A DNA stretch of 64,000 bases, taken from Microbacterium sp. H1-D42. GTDB taxonomy: Bacteria > Actinomycetota > Actinomycetes > Actinomycetales > Microbacteriaceae. Under the pieces are notes generated by a model that had not been told where the DNA came from, ran no database searches, and was given only the letters and a program-made list of their open reading frames with translations. How positions within the stretch are numbered: position 1 is the stretch's first letter; every line of letters starts with the position of its first letter. The stretch spans positions 868,001 through 932,000 of the forward strand of contig NZ_CP093342.1 of the NCBI RefSeq assembly GCF_022637555.1, written 5' to 3'. The translations under genes and the position numbers were made by a program. This document shows positions 36,699-44,290 of the stretch, in pieces.

Positions 36699-36715
36699 AG
36701 CAGGGGCAACGACGA
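36699..36715 (+). repeat. Copy of the AGCAGGGGCAACGACGA module
   Basis: The 17-mer AGCAGGGGCAACGACGA recurs exactly at 37906-37922 on the same strand. Together with the inverted 51-bp blocks it forms the flanks of the nuclease gene cassette. The remainder of the 304-bp gap 36534-36837 shows no gene. Confidence 0.75.
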
Positions 36716-36837
36716 AGTTGCGGCGGGGCCATAGGACGTGCTGTGACTTCTCCTGCACAATCGGGCCAGACTTCAGGGATCGCCACTTGGCTGTGGAGAA
36801 CCGCGAACCGGCGCCGTCGATGCCACAGGCTCAGGTC

Positions 36838-37821
36838 ATGCCGAAGTCCATAGACATCGCCGGAGCGCGTGCCTTGATCCTGACGCGAGCGCAGTTGCAC
36901 GCGCGTGGTCACTCCGACCGTGAAATCGAGCGTCTGGTCTCTGACGGCGCATTCCGTCGTGTGCGAAACGACCGGTACGTCGCAGTCGCCGACTGGAAAG
37001 GACTGTGGAACGAGGGGCGTCATCTCGTCGAGGTCGTCGCGACGCATCTCAACTCCGCCGCGCCGGGCCCGGTCTTCTGGGGCCCGTCCGCAGCCGTGAT
37101 TCATTCGCTGCCGTTGTACCGGCTCGCCCCGAAATACGTGCATGCCGCGATCCTGGGCGCACGCCACGGCAGGACGGTTGCAGGTGTCACTTGGCATCGC
37201 GTCCCCATCGACCCGGCAGACATTGTGGAGATCGACGGCATCCGGTGCACCTCCATCGACCGCACCGTTCTCGACCTCGCATGCACCTCCGTAGCGAGCG
37301 TGTCGGTGCCGGTGGCGGATGCTGCACAACGTCGCGAGACGGTGACGGGGCAGGCGCAGGACTTCGAGCGCGCGGCTGAGTGGGAAGCGCGGATGCTGGC
37401 GCGCGCTGCAAGCGCGCCACGACCTGGCGTCCGCCACGCACGCAGGGTCATCCGGTTCGCAGACGGGCGCGCGCAGTTGCCGGGGGAGAGCGTGAGCAGG
37501 CTGCATCTGAGGAACCTTGGATTCGCTCCGCCCGATCTGCAGGTGCACGTCCGCGGAGCGGCAGGTGACGACTATTGGCTGGATTTCGGTTTTCGTCGCT
37601 CCAGGTGCTTCGGCGAGTTCGATGGTCAGGGTAAGTACCTGGATCAGGGCATCCGCAAACACGGCAGCGCGGAGGACGCCGTCCTCGCCGAGAAGCGGCG
37701 CGAAGATGATGTCCGCGGCGTCACCGGATGGCGCATGGTGCGATGGGGATCCCCCGATATCGAGTCCGCAGCGATCTTCGGAGTCAAACTTGAGGCGTTC
37801 GGCATCCGCCCTCCGGGATGA
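36838..37821 (+). CDS. DUF559/Vsr-like restriction-endonuclease-fold protein with AbiEi-like N-terminal domain
   Basis: The protein has 327 aa. The N-terminus (about 1-80) resembles the winged-helix antitoxin domain of AbiEi-type proteins: LTRAQLHARGHSDREIERLV followed by GAFRRVRNDRYVA. The C-terminal third has a PD-(D/E)xK-type core like DUF559 or the related REase_MTES_1575 family: Asp249 in YWLDFGF, then Glu260-x-Asp262 and Lys266 in GEFDGQGKY, and EKRREDDVRGVTGWRMVRW. Related proteins are often multicopy in Microbacteriaceae and of unknown role. ATG 36838 is one choice and ATG 36820 is in frame. The gene is flanked by inverted repeats, which suggests mobility. Confidence 0.8.
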   Translation: MPKSIDIAGARALILTRAQLHARGHSDREIERLVSDGAFRRVRNDRYVAVADWKGLWNEGRHLVEVVATHLNSAAPGPVFWGPSAAVIHSLPLYRLAPKYVHAAILGARHGRTVAGVTWHRVPIDPADIVEIDGIRCTSIDRTVLDLACTSVASVSVPVADAAQRRETVTGQAQDFERAAEWEARMLARAASAPRPGVRHARRVIRFADGRAQLPGESVSRLHLRNLGFAPPDLQVHVRGAAGDDYWLDFGFRRSRCFGEFDGQGKYLDQGIRKHGSAEDAVLAEKRREDDVRGVTGWRMVRWGSPDIESAAIFGVKLEAFGIRPPG

Positions 37822-37863
37822 GCGCACTGGCCACCATGCTCGCCGCCCCTGCTCAGCTGCGGC

Positions 37864-37914
37864 GCCCCCGCTCATTTACGCAACTGAGTAGGGGCAGCGA
37901 CGACCAGCAGGGGC
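37864..37914 (-). repeat. Right copy of the 51-bp inverted repeat
   Basis: This is the reverse-orientation counterpart of 36638-36688. Its inner 32 nt (37864-37895) also form a hairpin with a loop containing the shared TTGCGT core (read on the minus strand). Confidence 0.75.
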
Positions 37915-37924
37915 AACGACGACC
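37887..37924 (+). repeat. Two tandem 19-bp units
   Basis: AGTAGGGGCAGCGACGACC (37887-37905) and AGCAGGGGCAACGACGACC (37906-37924) are head-to-tail units with two differences. The second matches the module at 36699-36715. Confidence 0.75.
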
Positions 37925-37972
37925 AGAAGCGGCGATGGGCTTCGGGTCGTGCACGCAACGGGATATCCCGAT

Positions 37973-38001
37973 TTGGGGCAGAACCCGAGATGCCGTAGCA
38001 T
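37973..38001 (+). promoter_or_regulatory. rplJL promoter
   Basis: TTGGGG (37973-37978) and TAGCAT (37996-38001) are spaced by 17 bp, predicting a transcript start near 38008. It lies just outside the repeat cassette. Confidence 0.6.
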
Positions 38002-38007
38002 TGAACT

Positions 38008-38200
38008 CAACCGAAGACCGCCGGTCGTCGTCGTGTGCGAAAGCACGTGAGGATCGAAGCACTGCATTGCAGGGGCCCGCGCAGGTGTGCGAATTCTTTC
38101 TGAAGCTCCGTGCGCTTGCGCCGGAGCTTTTCCTATGTCGTGGGGCAGTCGAGGTCGACGTCCCGCATCCGCGTGACGTCCGTACACGTAAGGAGTGACC
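38008..38200 (+). ncRNA. Ribosomal protein L10 leader with terminator-like hairpin
   Basis: About 193 nt of structured leader precede rplJ. AAGCTCCG (38103-38110) pairs with CGGAGCTT (38122-38129), with an inner GCGC stem, and is followed by TTCCT. This gives an attenuator-like hairpin. Upstream, TGCATTGCA and GGGCCCGCGC segments can pair. In many bacteria the L10-L7/L12 complex binds such a leader to repress its own operon. The placement directly before rplJL fits, but the exact L10 site is not proven by eye. Confidence 0.6.
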
Positions 38201-38689
38201 ATGGCGCAGAAGGATGCAACGGTTGCCGAGCTCACGAAGTCTTTCGAGAGCTCGAACGCCGTCCTGCTGACCGAGTACCGCGGTCTGACGGTTGCCCAGC
38301 TCAAGGAGCTGCGCAACAACATCCGTCAGGACGCGGAATACGCCGTGGTGAAGAACACGCTGACCAAGATCGCCGCGAACAACGCGGGGATCACGACGCT
38401 GGACGACGGCCTCAAGGGCCCGTCGGCTGTCGCGTTCGTGCACGGTGACTTCGTCGCCACCGCTAAGGCCATGCGTGACTTCGCCAAGGCCAACCCGCTT
38501 CTCGTGATCAAGGGCGGCGTCTTCGAGGGCAAGACCCTCGACGCCGACGAGGTCAACAAGTACGCCTCGCTGGAGAGCCGTGAGGTTCTGCTGGCAAAGG
38601 CAGCGGGCATGATGAAGGCGACGATGGGCAAGGCTGCTGCCACCATCGACGCGCTTCGCGAAAAGCTGGAGACCGCAGAGGCCGCGTAA
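38201..38689 (+). CDS. rplJ: 50S ribosomal protein L10
   Basis: The protein has 162 aa. The L10 N-terminal RNA-binding domain has [18 protein letters not shown] and [13 protein letters not shown]. The C-terminal helix that anchors L7/L12 dimers ends LREKLETAE. It forms the base of the ribosomal stalk. ATG 38201 follows AAGGAGTGACC. rplL follows after 48 bp that are unusually AT-rich for this window (CCCATTTATTAGGAG). Confidence 0.97.
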   Translation: MAQKDATVAELTKSFESSNAVLLTEYRGLTVAQLKELRNNIRQDAEYAVVKNTLTKIAANNAGITTLDDGLKGPSAVAFVHGDFVATAKAMRDFAKANPLLVIKGGVFEGKTLDADEVNKYASLESREVLLAKAAGMMKATMGKAAATIDALREKLETAEAA

Positions 38690-38737
38690 GCGACCAGCGT
38701 TTTCCTCACCCAAACCCCATTTATTAGGAGATACATC

Positions 38738-39121
38738 ATGGCGAAGCTCACCACTGAGGAGCTGCTGGAGCAGTTTGCTGGCCTTACCCTTGTCGAGCTC
38801 AGCGAGTTCGTGAAGGCGTTCGAGGAGAAGTTCGACGTCACCGCTGCCGCCCCCGTCGCCGTTGCCGGCGCTGCTGGTGGCGCAGGCGCTGCTGAGGCCG
38901 AAGAGGAGAAGGACTCGTTCGACGTCATCCTCGAGGCTGCTGGCGACAAGAAGATCCAGGTCATCAAGACCGTCCGCGAGCTCACCTCGCTGGGTCTCGG
39001 CGAGGCTAAGGCTGTCGTCGACGGTGCCCCGAAGGCTGTCCTCGAGGGCGCCAACAAGGAAGCCGCCGAGAAGGCGAAGGAGGCCCTCGAGGCCGCCGGC
39101 GCCACGGTCACCCTCAAGTAA
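38738..39121 (+). CDS. rplL: 50S ribosomal protein L7/L12
   Basis: The protein has 127 aa. The N-terminal dimerisation domain has [20 protein letters not shown], followed by an Ala/Gly hinge. The C-terminal factor-binding domain has [20 protein letters not shown] and ends ATVTLK. It recruits elongation factors to the ribosome. AGGAG precedes the start. It is closed by a hairpin at 39143. Confidence 0.98.
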   Translation: MAKLTTEELLEQFAGLTLVELSEFVKAFEEKFDVTAAAPVAVAGAAGGAGAAEAEEEKDSFDVILEAAGDKKIQVIKTVRELTSLGLGEAKAVVDGAPKAVLEGANKEAAEKAKEALEAAGATVTLK

Positions 39122-39142
39122 TCGTCTCGCACGATCACTTTC

Positions 39143-39174
39143 GAAAGGCCTCGGGGATCTCCCCGGGGCCTTTC
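39143..39174. terminator. Terminator downstream of rplL
   Basis: GAAAGGCCTCGGGG pairs with CCCCGGGGCCTTTC (one T-G wobble) around ATCT, followed by CCTTTG. It lies between rplL and the convergent LacI gene. Confidence 0.88.
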
Positions 39175-39182
39175 CCTTTGCC

Positions 39183-40187
39183 CTAATGCGGAACCGTGGT
39201 CGATGAGCGCACGATCAGCTCGGAGGGCAGCACGCGCTGCACGGTTTCAGCGTGCGGGGCATCCATCCGTCCGCGCAGCAGCCGCACGGCAGCACGGCCC
39301 TGTTCCCGCGGCAGCTGGCGCACCGTGGTCAGGGAGAACATGTCGGCGTGAGCATGGTCGTCGATGCCGACGACGCTGAGCTCGGTCGGCAGCGAGAGTC
39401 CCATGCGGCGCGCAGCGATGATCCCGCCGATCGCGGCCTCGTCGCACACCGCCACGACCGCGGTCGGCCGGTAGCGACGATCCGCGAGCATCCGCACGCC
39501 GGCCTCGTAGCCGCCTGGCATCGTCGGCTCGCCGTCGGCATGTCGGATGCTGGATTCCAGGCCGGCCGCGACCATCGCGGTTCGGTAGCCCTCGAGGCGC
39601 AGCTCATCTCCGAAGGCGTGCGTGGCAGCATCCGATCGTCCGCCGAGGAAGGCGATGTCGCGGTGGCCGAGATCGATCAGATGCTCCGTCGCCATCCGTC
39701 CCGCGGCCTCGTCGTCGATGGAGACGGCGCTGGTGCCCTCGCTGTACGCGCCGACGCTGACCAGCGGCGAGTCGACGAGCATGAGTCGCTCCAGCTCACG
39801 TGCGCTGGGTTGGATGCCGACGGCGATGATCCCGTCGAGGCGGCGCCGCGGAAGCACCTCCTGGAAAAGGTGCGCGCGCTCTGCCGACCCCTCCTGAATG
39901 CCGTAGAGCAGAAGATCATGGCCGGAGGTGAGCAGTTCGTCCTGGATGCCGCTGAGCAGCTCGGCGAAGAACCACCGGTCCAGGGCGGGCATGATCACGC
40001 CGACCGACAAGGAGCGTCCGGTGGCCAGGCTCATAGCCGAGGAATGCGCCACGTAGGCCAGTTCCTCGGCGGCGGCGCGCACCCGTTCGCGCGTCTCGGC
40101 AGCCACGTAGCCGCCACCGCTGAGGGCGCGACTGGCCGTCGCTTTGGACACTCCGGCGCGCGCGGCGACGTCGGCGATCGTGCTCAT
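39183..40187 (-). CDS. LacI-family repressor of the alpha-glucoside importer (CebR/AglR-like)
   Basis: The protein has 334 aa. The N-terminal helix-turn-helix is STIADVAARAGVSKATASRA, with hinge VRAAAEELAYVAH. The sugar-sensing domain follows, with LSVGVIMPALDRWFFAEL and ending DMFSLTTVRQL. ATG 40187 has GGAGGAGCG upstream, and the open frame upstream is non-coding. It is divergent from the aglE-like operon. LacI-type operators lie in the shared region, one overlapping its own promoter, so autorepression is likely. The inducer is presumably an alpha-glucoside brought in by the neighbouring importer. Confidence 0.9.
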   Translation of the reverse strand: MSTIADVAARAGVSKATASRALSGGGYVAAETRERVRAAAEELAYVAHSSAMSLATGRSLSVGVIMPALDRWFFAELLSGIQDELLTSGHDLLLYGIQEGSAERAHLFQEVLPRRRLDGIIAVGIQPSARELERLMLVDSPLVSVGAYSEGTSAVSIDDEAAGRMATEHLIDLGHRDIAFLGGRSDAATHAFGDELRLEGYRTAMVAAGLESSIRHADGEPTMPGGYEAGVRMLADRRYRPTAVVAVCDEAAIGGIIAARRMGLSLPTELSVVGIDDHAHADMFSLTTVRQLPREQGRAAVRLLRGRMDAPHAETVQRVLPSELIVRSSTTVPH

Positions 40188-40240
40188 CGCTCCTCCGGGA
40201 TGTTGTGCGGCTCGGGCTGATCGAAGAATGTTCTTCTTGC

Positions 40241-40252
40241 GGAACCGTTTCC
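40241..40252. promoter_or_regulatory. LacI-type operator copy 1 (GGAACCGTTTCC)
   Basis: The imperfect palindrome GGAAcCGtTTCC lies on the lacI side of the intergenic region, close to a possible minus-strand promoter. It shares GGAAnCGnTTCC with the site at 40365-40376. Confidence 0.6.
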
Positions 40253-40264
40253 ACACGCTATGCT

Positions 40265-40280
40265 GTGGGAGCGCTCCCAC
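40265..40280. promoter_or_regulatory. Perfect 16-bp palindrome like the CebR box
   Basis: GTGGGAGCGCTCCCAC contains TGGGAGCGCTCCCA, the 14-bp box bound by the LacI-family cellobiose repressor CebR in Streptomyces. It lies between the two GGAAnCGnTTCC operators, so a second LacI regulator may also act here. Confidence 0.7.
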
Positions 40281-40357
40281 GCAATGCATCACGTCTGGAC
40301 AACGGTTGATCGATTGTCCAGGCGGGGCATTGTGCCGGGGCGCCCGGGGCAAGTAGG

Positions 40358-40386
40358 TTGTTCTGGAATCGGTTCCTCAATGTACG
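40358..40386 (+). promoter_or_regulatory. aglE-like promoter with operator between -35 and -10
   Basis: TTGTTC (40358-40363) and TGTACG (40381-40386) are 17 bp apart. The spacer holds the palindrome GGAATCGGTTCC (40365-40376), so a bound LacI repressor would directly block polymerase. The -10 is weak. Confidence 0.5.
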
Positions 40387-40437
40387 CGGAATTCGCCGCT
40401 TTGGGGACCAGTGATCCACCCGAAGAGGAGAAAACAC

Positions 40438-41763
40438 ATGGCTCTGTCACAGCGATACCGCCTGCTTGCTCCCCTCGCTCTGGTCGGCGCGGCGGCAATC
40501 GCCCTGTCCGGCTGTGCGGAGGCAGCACCCGAAGGCGGAGGGGGAACCGAAGGCCAGACCGTCCGCATCTCCGGAGGCATCACCGGCAGCGAGGCCACGG
40601 ACCTGAACAAGTCGTTCGACCAGTTCACCAAGGACACCGGCATCAAGGTCGAGTACACCGGAGACAAGGGCTTCGAGGGCAACATCGTCACGAAGGTGAC
40701 CGGTGGTGACGCTCCCGACATCGCGGTCGTCCCGCAGCCGGGTCTGCTGAAGACCCTCGTCGAGACGGGTGAGGTCCAGGCGGCACCCGAGGGCGTCGAG
40801 AAGGCCGTCGATGAGAACTGGTCCGCGGACTGGAAGAACTACGGCACCTTCGACGACACCTTCTACGCCGCACCGATGCTGGCGAACCTGAAGGGCTACA
40901 TCTGGTACCGGCCGGCCGACTTCAAGGAGTGGGGCGTCGAGGTTCCCAAGACGTGGGACGACATGATCGCCCTCACCGACACGATCCGCGAGAAGACCGG
41001 CGAGACCCCGTGGTGCGCCGGATTCGCGTCCGGTGACGCATCCGGATGGCCGGGCACGGACTGGATCGAGGACCTCGTTCTTCGTCAGTCGGGCCCAGAG
41101 GTCTACGACAAGTGGGTGTCCGGTGACGTGAAGTTCACCGACCCCGAGATCAAGGGCGCGTTCGACTCGGTCGGCTCGATCCTGCTGAACCCGGAGTACG
41201 TCAACGCCGGCTTCGGCGACGTGAAGAGCATCAACTCGACCGCGTTCGGCGACGTCGCCGCGAAGGTCGCCGATGGCACCTGCGCGCTGACGCACCAGGC
41301 ATCGTTCCTGTCGGCGAACTTCCTCGATGTCAAGGATGAGAACGGCAAGACGCCCGAGGTCGCACCTGACGGCGATGTCTACGCGTTCATCATGCCCGGC
41401 ATGGACGAGGGCGCGCTGCAGGTCGAGGGTGGCGGCGAGTTCGTCGCCGGCTTCAACGACAACGAGGCCACCGTCAAGGTGCTCGAGTTCATGGCATCCC
41501 CGGAGTTCGCGGATGCTCGTGTCGAGCTCGGCGGCGTGATCTCGGCCAACAAGAAGGCCGACCCGAGCCTCGCCTCGAGCGAGTTCCTTCAGGAGGCCAT
41601 GGGAATCATGCAGGACGACGCGACGGTCTTCCGTTTCGACGCCTCTGACCTGATGCCTTCCACCGTCGGTTCGGGCTCGTTCTGGAAGGGAATGGTCGAC
41701 TGGGTCGACGGCAAGTCCACCGATGAGGTGCTGTCGAACATCCAGGCAGGTTACGAGAACTAG
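40438..41763 (+). CDS. Alpha-glucoside ABC transporter substrate-binding lipoprotein (AglE-like)
   Basis: The protein has 441 aa. A lipobox LSGC with lipidated Cys26 makes it membrane-anchored on the outside. The mature protein matches the AglE type of family-1 solute-binding proteins: VRISGGITGSEATDLNKSF, a disulfide-like CAGFASGDASGWPGTDWIED segment, and GTCALTHQASFL. AglE of rhizobia binds sucrose, trehalose and maltose. ATG 40438 has AGAGGAG upstream. It is the first gene of the operon with two permeases and a divergent LacI repressor. Confidence 0.9.
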   Translation: MALSQRYRLLAPLALVGAAAIALSGCAEAAPEGGGGTEGQTVRISGGITGSEATDLNKSFDQFTKDTGIKVEYTGDKGFEGNIVTKVTGGDAPDIAVVPQPGLLKTLVETGEVQAAPEGVEKAVDENWSADWKNYGTFDDTFYAAPMLANLKGYIWYRPADFKEWGVEVPKTWDDMIALTDTIREKTGETPWCAGFASGDASGWPGTDWIEDLVLRQSGPEVYDKWVSGDVKFTDPEIKGAFDSVGSILLNPEYVNAGFGDVKSINSTAFGDVAAKVADGTCALTHQASFLSANFLDVKDENGKTPEVAPDGDVYAFIMPGMDEGALQVEGGGEFVAGFNDNEATVKVLEFMASPEFADARVELGGVISANKKADPSLASSEFLQEAMGIMQDDATVFRFDASDLMPSTVGSGSFWKGMVDWVDGKSTDEVLSNIQAGYEN

Positions 41764-41798
41764 CAGTCAGCGCTAGTCTGAGCGCTACCTGCTGACAC

Positions 41799-41830
41799 AT
41801 GCGGGGTCGGGCGAAAGCCCGACCCCGCAT
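41799..41830 (+). terminator. Hairpin between binding-protein and permease genes
   Basis: ATGCGGGGTCGGGC (41799-41812) pairs exactly with 41817-41830 around GAAA. This kind of stem between binding protein and permeases commonly lets the binding protein be made in excess through partial termination or 3'-end protection. Confidence 0.8.
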
Positions 41831-41898
41831 CCGCAACCCGACCCGGGCCGACTGCACTGTGGCAGCGAGCCTGGAGCTGTACTCAGAAGGGCGATCAC

Positions 41899-43245
41899 AT
41901 GTCGCAGACGACAGTTGACAATCCTGGGACCAGAGAGCAGACCGACCTGCCGGCCACAACGCACGGTGTCGATGAGAAGGGGCGCAGGACCACGCGCGTC
42001 ATCGTCGTCATCGGCTTCGTGCTGGTGGCGGCGCTGTTCTTCCTGCTCATCTTCTCGGCACCGGTGGAGGACCCGGTGCGCACCACCATCGGCTTCTCGC
42101 TGAACAGCTTCTTCGTGTGGCTGGGCGGGCTGCATCCCCTGGTGCAGATCCCCATCGTGGTGGCCGTCTTCGCCGCGGTGGTCGCGGTTCTGCTCGTGCT
42201 CATCGAGTACGCGCCCCGTCCGGGGCGCGGCTACTTCATCATGCGCCTGGTGGCATGCCTGTTCATTCCGCTACTGGCCTTCATGCTGCTCAAGCCGTAC
42301 CAGAACGTGCTCGTCTACGTCGTCGCCATCGCACTGCTCGTCGGCGGGCTGCTGTTCTTCGCCGACTACCGCTCGCGCCAGGGCGCCGGATACCTGTTCC
42401 AGCTGATGCTTTTCATGGCGCCCGCATCGATCATGCTGCTGATGGGGCTGATCTACCCCGCCATCGCCACCTTCGTGAAGTCGTTCTTCGACAAGACGGG
42501 CGAGGCGTTCGTCGGCCTGGAGAACTACGTCTGGGTCTTCACGAACCCGGTCGGCACGGCGTCGGTCGTCAACACGCTCATCTGGGCTCTTTTCGCACCC
42601 ACCATCTCGGTCGGCATCGGCCTCGCGTACGCCGTGTTCATCGACCGCGCGCGGGGTGAGAAGGTGCTGAAGGTGCTCGTGTTCATGCCCGTCGCGATCT
42701 CGTTCGTCGGCGCCGGCATCATCTGGAAGTTCATGTACGACTACCGGCAGGGCGACCAGATCGGTCTGCTGAACGCGATCGTCACGTTCTTCGGAGGCGA
42801 CCCGGTCAACTGGCTCGCCGTGCAGCCGCTGGTGAACACCTTCATGCTGCTGATCGTGTTCATCTGGACCCAGACCGGATTCGCGATGGTCATCCTGTCC
42901 GCTGCCATCAAGGGCGTCCCCATCGAGCAGATGGAGGCCGCCGAGCTCGACGGCACGAACGCGTGGCAGCGGTTCCGGAACGTCACGGTTCCCGGCATCC
43001 GATCCTCGCTCATCGTCGTCCTCACGACGATCACCATCGCTTCGCTCAAGGTCTACGACATCGTCGCGGTGATGACCGGCGGGCGCGATGAGACCACCGT
43101 GCTCGGCTTCGAGATGGTCAATCAGCAGCAGCGCTTCCAGAGCTACGGGCACTCGTCGGCGCTCGCCGTGGTGCTGTTCATCTTCGTGCTGCCGCTGATC
43201 ATCTACAACGCGCAATCGCTGCGCAAGCAGAGGGAGATCCGCTGA
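41899..43245 (+). CDS. AglF-like sugar ABC permease with extended N-terminal membrane region
   Basis: The protein has 448 aa against about 300 for usual MalF-type permeases. The last 300 residues are the standard permease with GLENYVWVF, six segments and the EAA loop MEAAELDGTNAWQRFRNVTVP. The first 170 residues add about four membrane segments: IVVIGFVLVAALFFLLIFSA at the start, then a pair around IPIVVAVFAA, then YVVAIALLVGGLLFF. ATG 41899 has AGAAGGG upstream. It is the partner of the next permease (stop/start overlap TGATG at 43243-43247) and of the AglE-like protein. No ATPase gene is nearby. Confidence 0.88.
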   Translation: MSQTTVDNPGTREQTDLPATTHGVDEKGRRTTRVIVVIGFVLVAALFFLLIFSAPVEDPVRTTIGFSLNSFFVWLGGLHPLVQIPIVVAVFAAVVAVLLVLIEYAPRPGRGYFIMRLVACLFIPLLAFMLLKPYQNVLVYVVAIALLVGGLLFFADYRSRQGAGYLFQLMLFMAPASIMLLMGLIYPAIATFVKSFFDKTGEAFVGLENYVWVFTNPVGTASVVNTLIWALFAPTISVGIGLAYAVFIDRARGEKVLKVLVFMPVAISFVGAGIIWKFMYDYRQGDQIGLLNAIVTFFGGDPVNWLAVQPLVNTFMLLIVFIWTQTGFAMVILSAAIKGVPIEQMEAAELDGTNAWQRFRNVTVPGIRSSLIVVLTTITIASLKVYDIVAVMTGGRDETTVLGFEMVNQQQRFQSYGHSSALAVVLFIFVLPLIIYNAQSLRKQREIR

Positions 43246-44213
43246 TGAGCGCCACCCAAGCCCTGGTCAACGACAACCGCACCAAGCGGCAGGTCGCGCG
43301 CGACACTCGACGCAATGAGGCGATCGCGCACAAGAAGCTCACCTCGAAGGGGGCGACGATCGCTGCGGTGATCATCGCGGTGTTCTGGACGATTCCGACC
43401 TTCGGTCTGTTCGTCACCTCGTTCCGCCCCGGCGCCGACACGCAGACCACAGGCTGGTGGACGGCGTTCGCGAACCCCGAGTTCACGCTCGAGAACTACG
43501 TCGAGGCGCTCACCTCGGGTGGCACCTCGACCACGCTGGCCGCCGCGTTCGTGAACTCGCTGGCGATCACGATCCCGGCGACGATCATCCCGATCACCCT
43601 GGCCTCGCTCGCCGCGTACGCGTTCGCGTGGATCGACTTCAAGGGGCGGAACATGCTGTTCGTGTTCGTCTTCGCCCTTCAGATCGTGCCGCTGCAGATG
43701 GCGCTCGTGCCGCTGCTGAGCCTGTTCTCGAACGGGCTGACGATCAACGACGTCGCGATCTTCCCCGGCTTCGGGCTGAACAACGTGGAGTACAGCTTCG
43801 CCAGGGTGTGGATCGCGCACGCGATCTTCGCGCTGCCGCTGGCGACGTTCATGCTGCACAACTTCATCTCGGAGCTGCCTGGCGACATCATCGAGGCGGC
43901 CCGCGTGGACGGCGCCGGGCACGGCCAGGTGTTCTTCCGCATCGTGCTGCCGCTGGCGATGCCCGCCATCGCCTCTTTCGGCATCTTCCAGTTCCTCTGG
44001 GTGTGGAACGACCTGCTGGTGGCGACCATCTTCGCCTCGCCAGGAGCGCTGCCGATCACGCAGGCGCTCAACTCGCTGTCCGGTACCTGGGGCAACAAGT
44101 GGTTCCTGCAGTCGGCGGGTACGTTCATCTCGATCATCGTGCCGCTGATCGTGTTCTTCGCACTGCAGCGGTTCTTCGTGCGCGGCCTGCTGGCCGGCGC
44201 GACGAAGGGCTGA
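43245..44213 (+). CDS. AglG-like sugar ABC permease
   Basis: The protein has 322 aa. A charged N-terminal stretch of about 35 residues precedes six membrane segments. The EAA loop DIIEAARVDGAGHGQVFFRIVLP and the ending LQRFFVRGLLAGATKG are typical of MalG-type CUT1 permeases. Its large external loop (FRPGADTQTTGWWTAFANPEF) matches AglG proteins. Together with the AglF-like partner it would import alpha-glucosides. The energising ATPase must be encoded elsewhere, as with the shared MsiK-type ATPase of actinobacteria. Confidence 0.92.
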   Translation: MSATQALVNDNRTKRQVARDTRRNEAIAHKKLTSKGATIAAVIIAVFWTIPTFGLFVTSFRPGADTQTTGWWTAFANPEFTLENYVEALTSGGTSTTLAAAFVNSLAITIPATIIPITLASLAAYAFAWIDFKGRNMLFVFVFALQIVPLQMALVPLLSLFSNGLTINDVAIFPGFGLNNVEYSFARVWIAHAIFALPLATFMLHNFISELPGDIIEAARVDGAGHGQVFFRIVLPLAMPAIASFGIFQFLWVWNDLLVATIFASPGALPITQALNSLSGTWGNKWFLQSAGTFISIIVPLIVFFALQRFFVRGLLAGATKG

Positions 44214-44236
44214 CGTCAGGACCGAAACGAGGAGGT

Positions 44237-44266
44237 GGATGCCGGATGCCATGCGCTCCGGCATCC
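44237..44266. terminator. Hairpin at the end of the aglEFG-like operon
   Basis: GGATGCCGGA (44237-44246) pairs with TCCGGCATCC (44257-44266). It lies between the convergent permease and cupin genes. Confidence 0.7.
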
Positions 44267-44290
44267 GCCCCTCGCATCGGCTGAGCGAGA

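Noticed and set aside
37860..37930. Possible CRISPR array from short repeated GGGGC-rich units
   Set aside because: Only two tandem 19-bp units without spacers, no cas genes, and the repeats pair with inverted copies on the other side of a gene.
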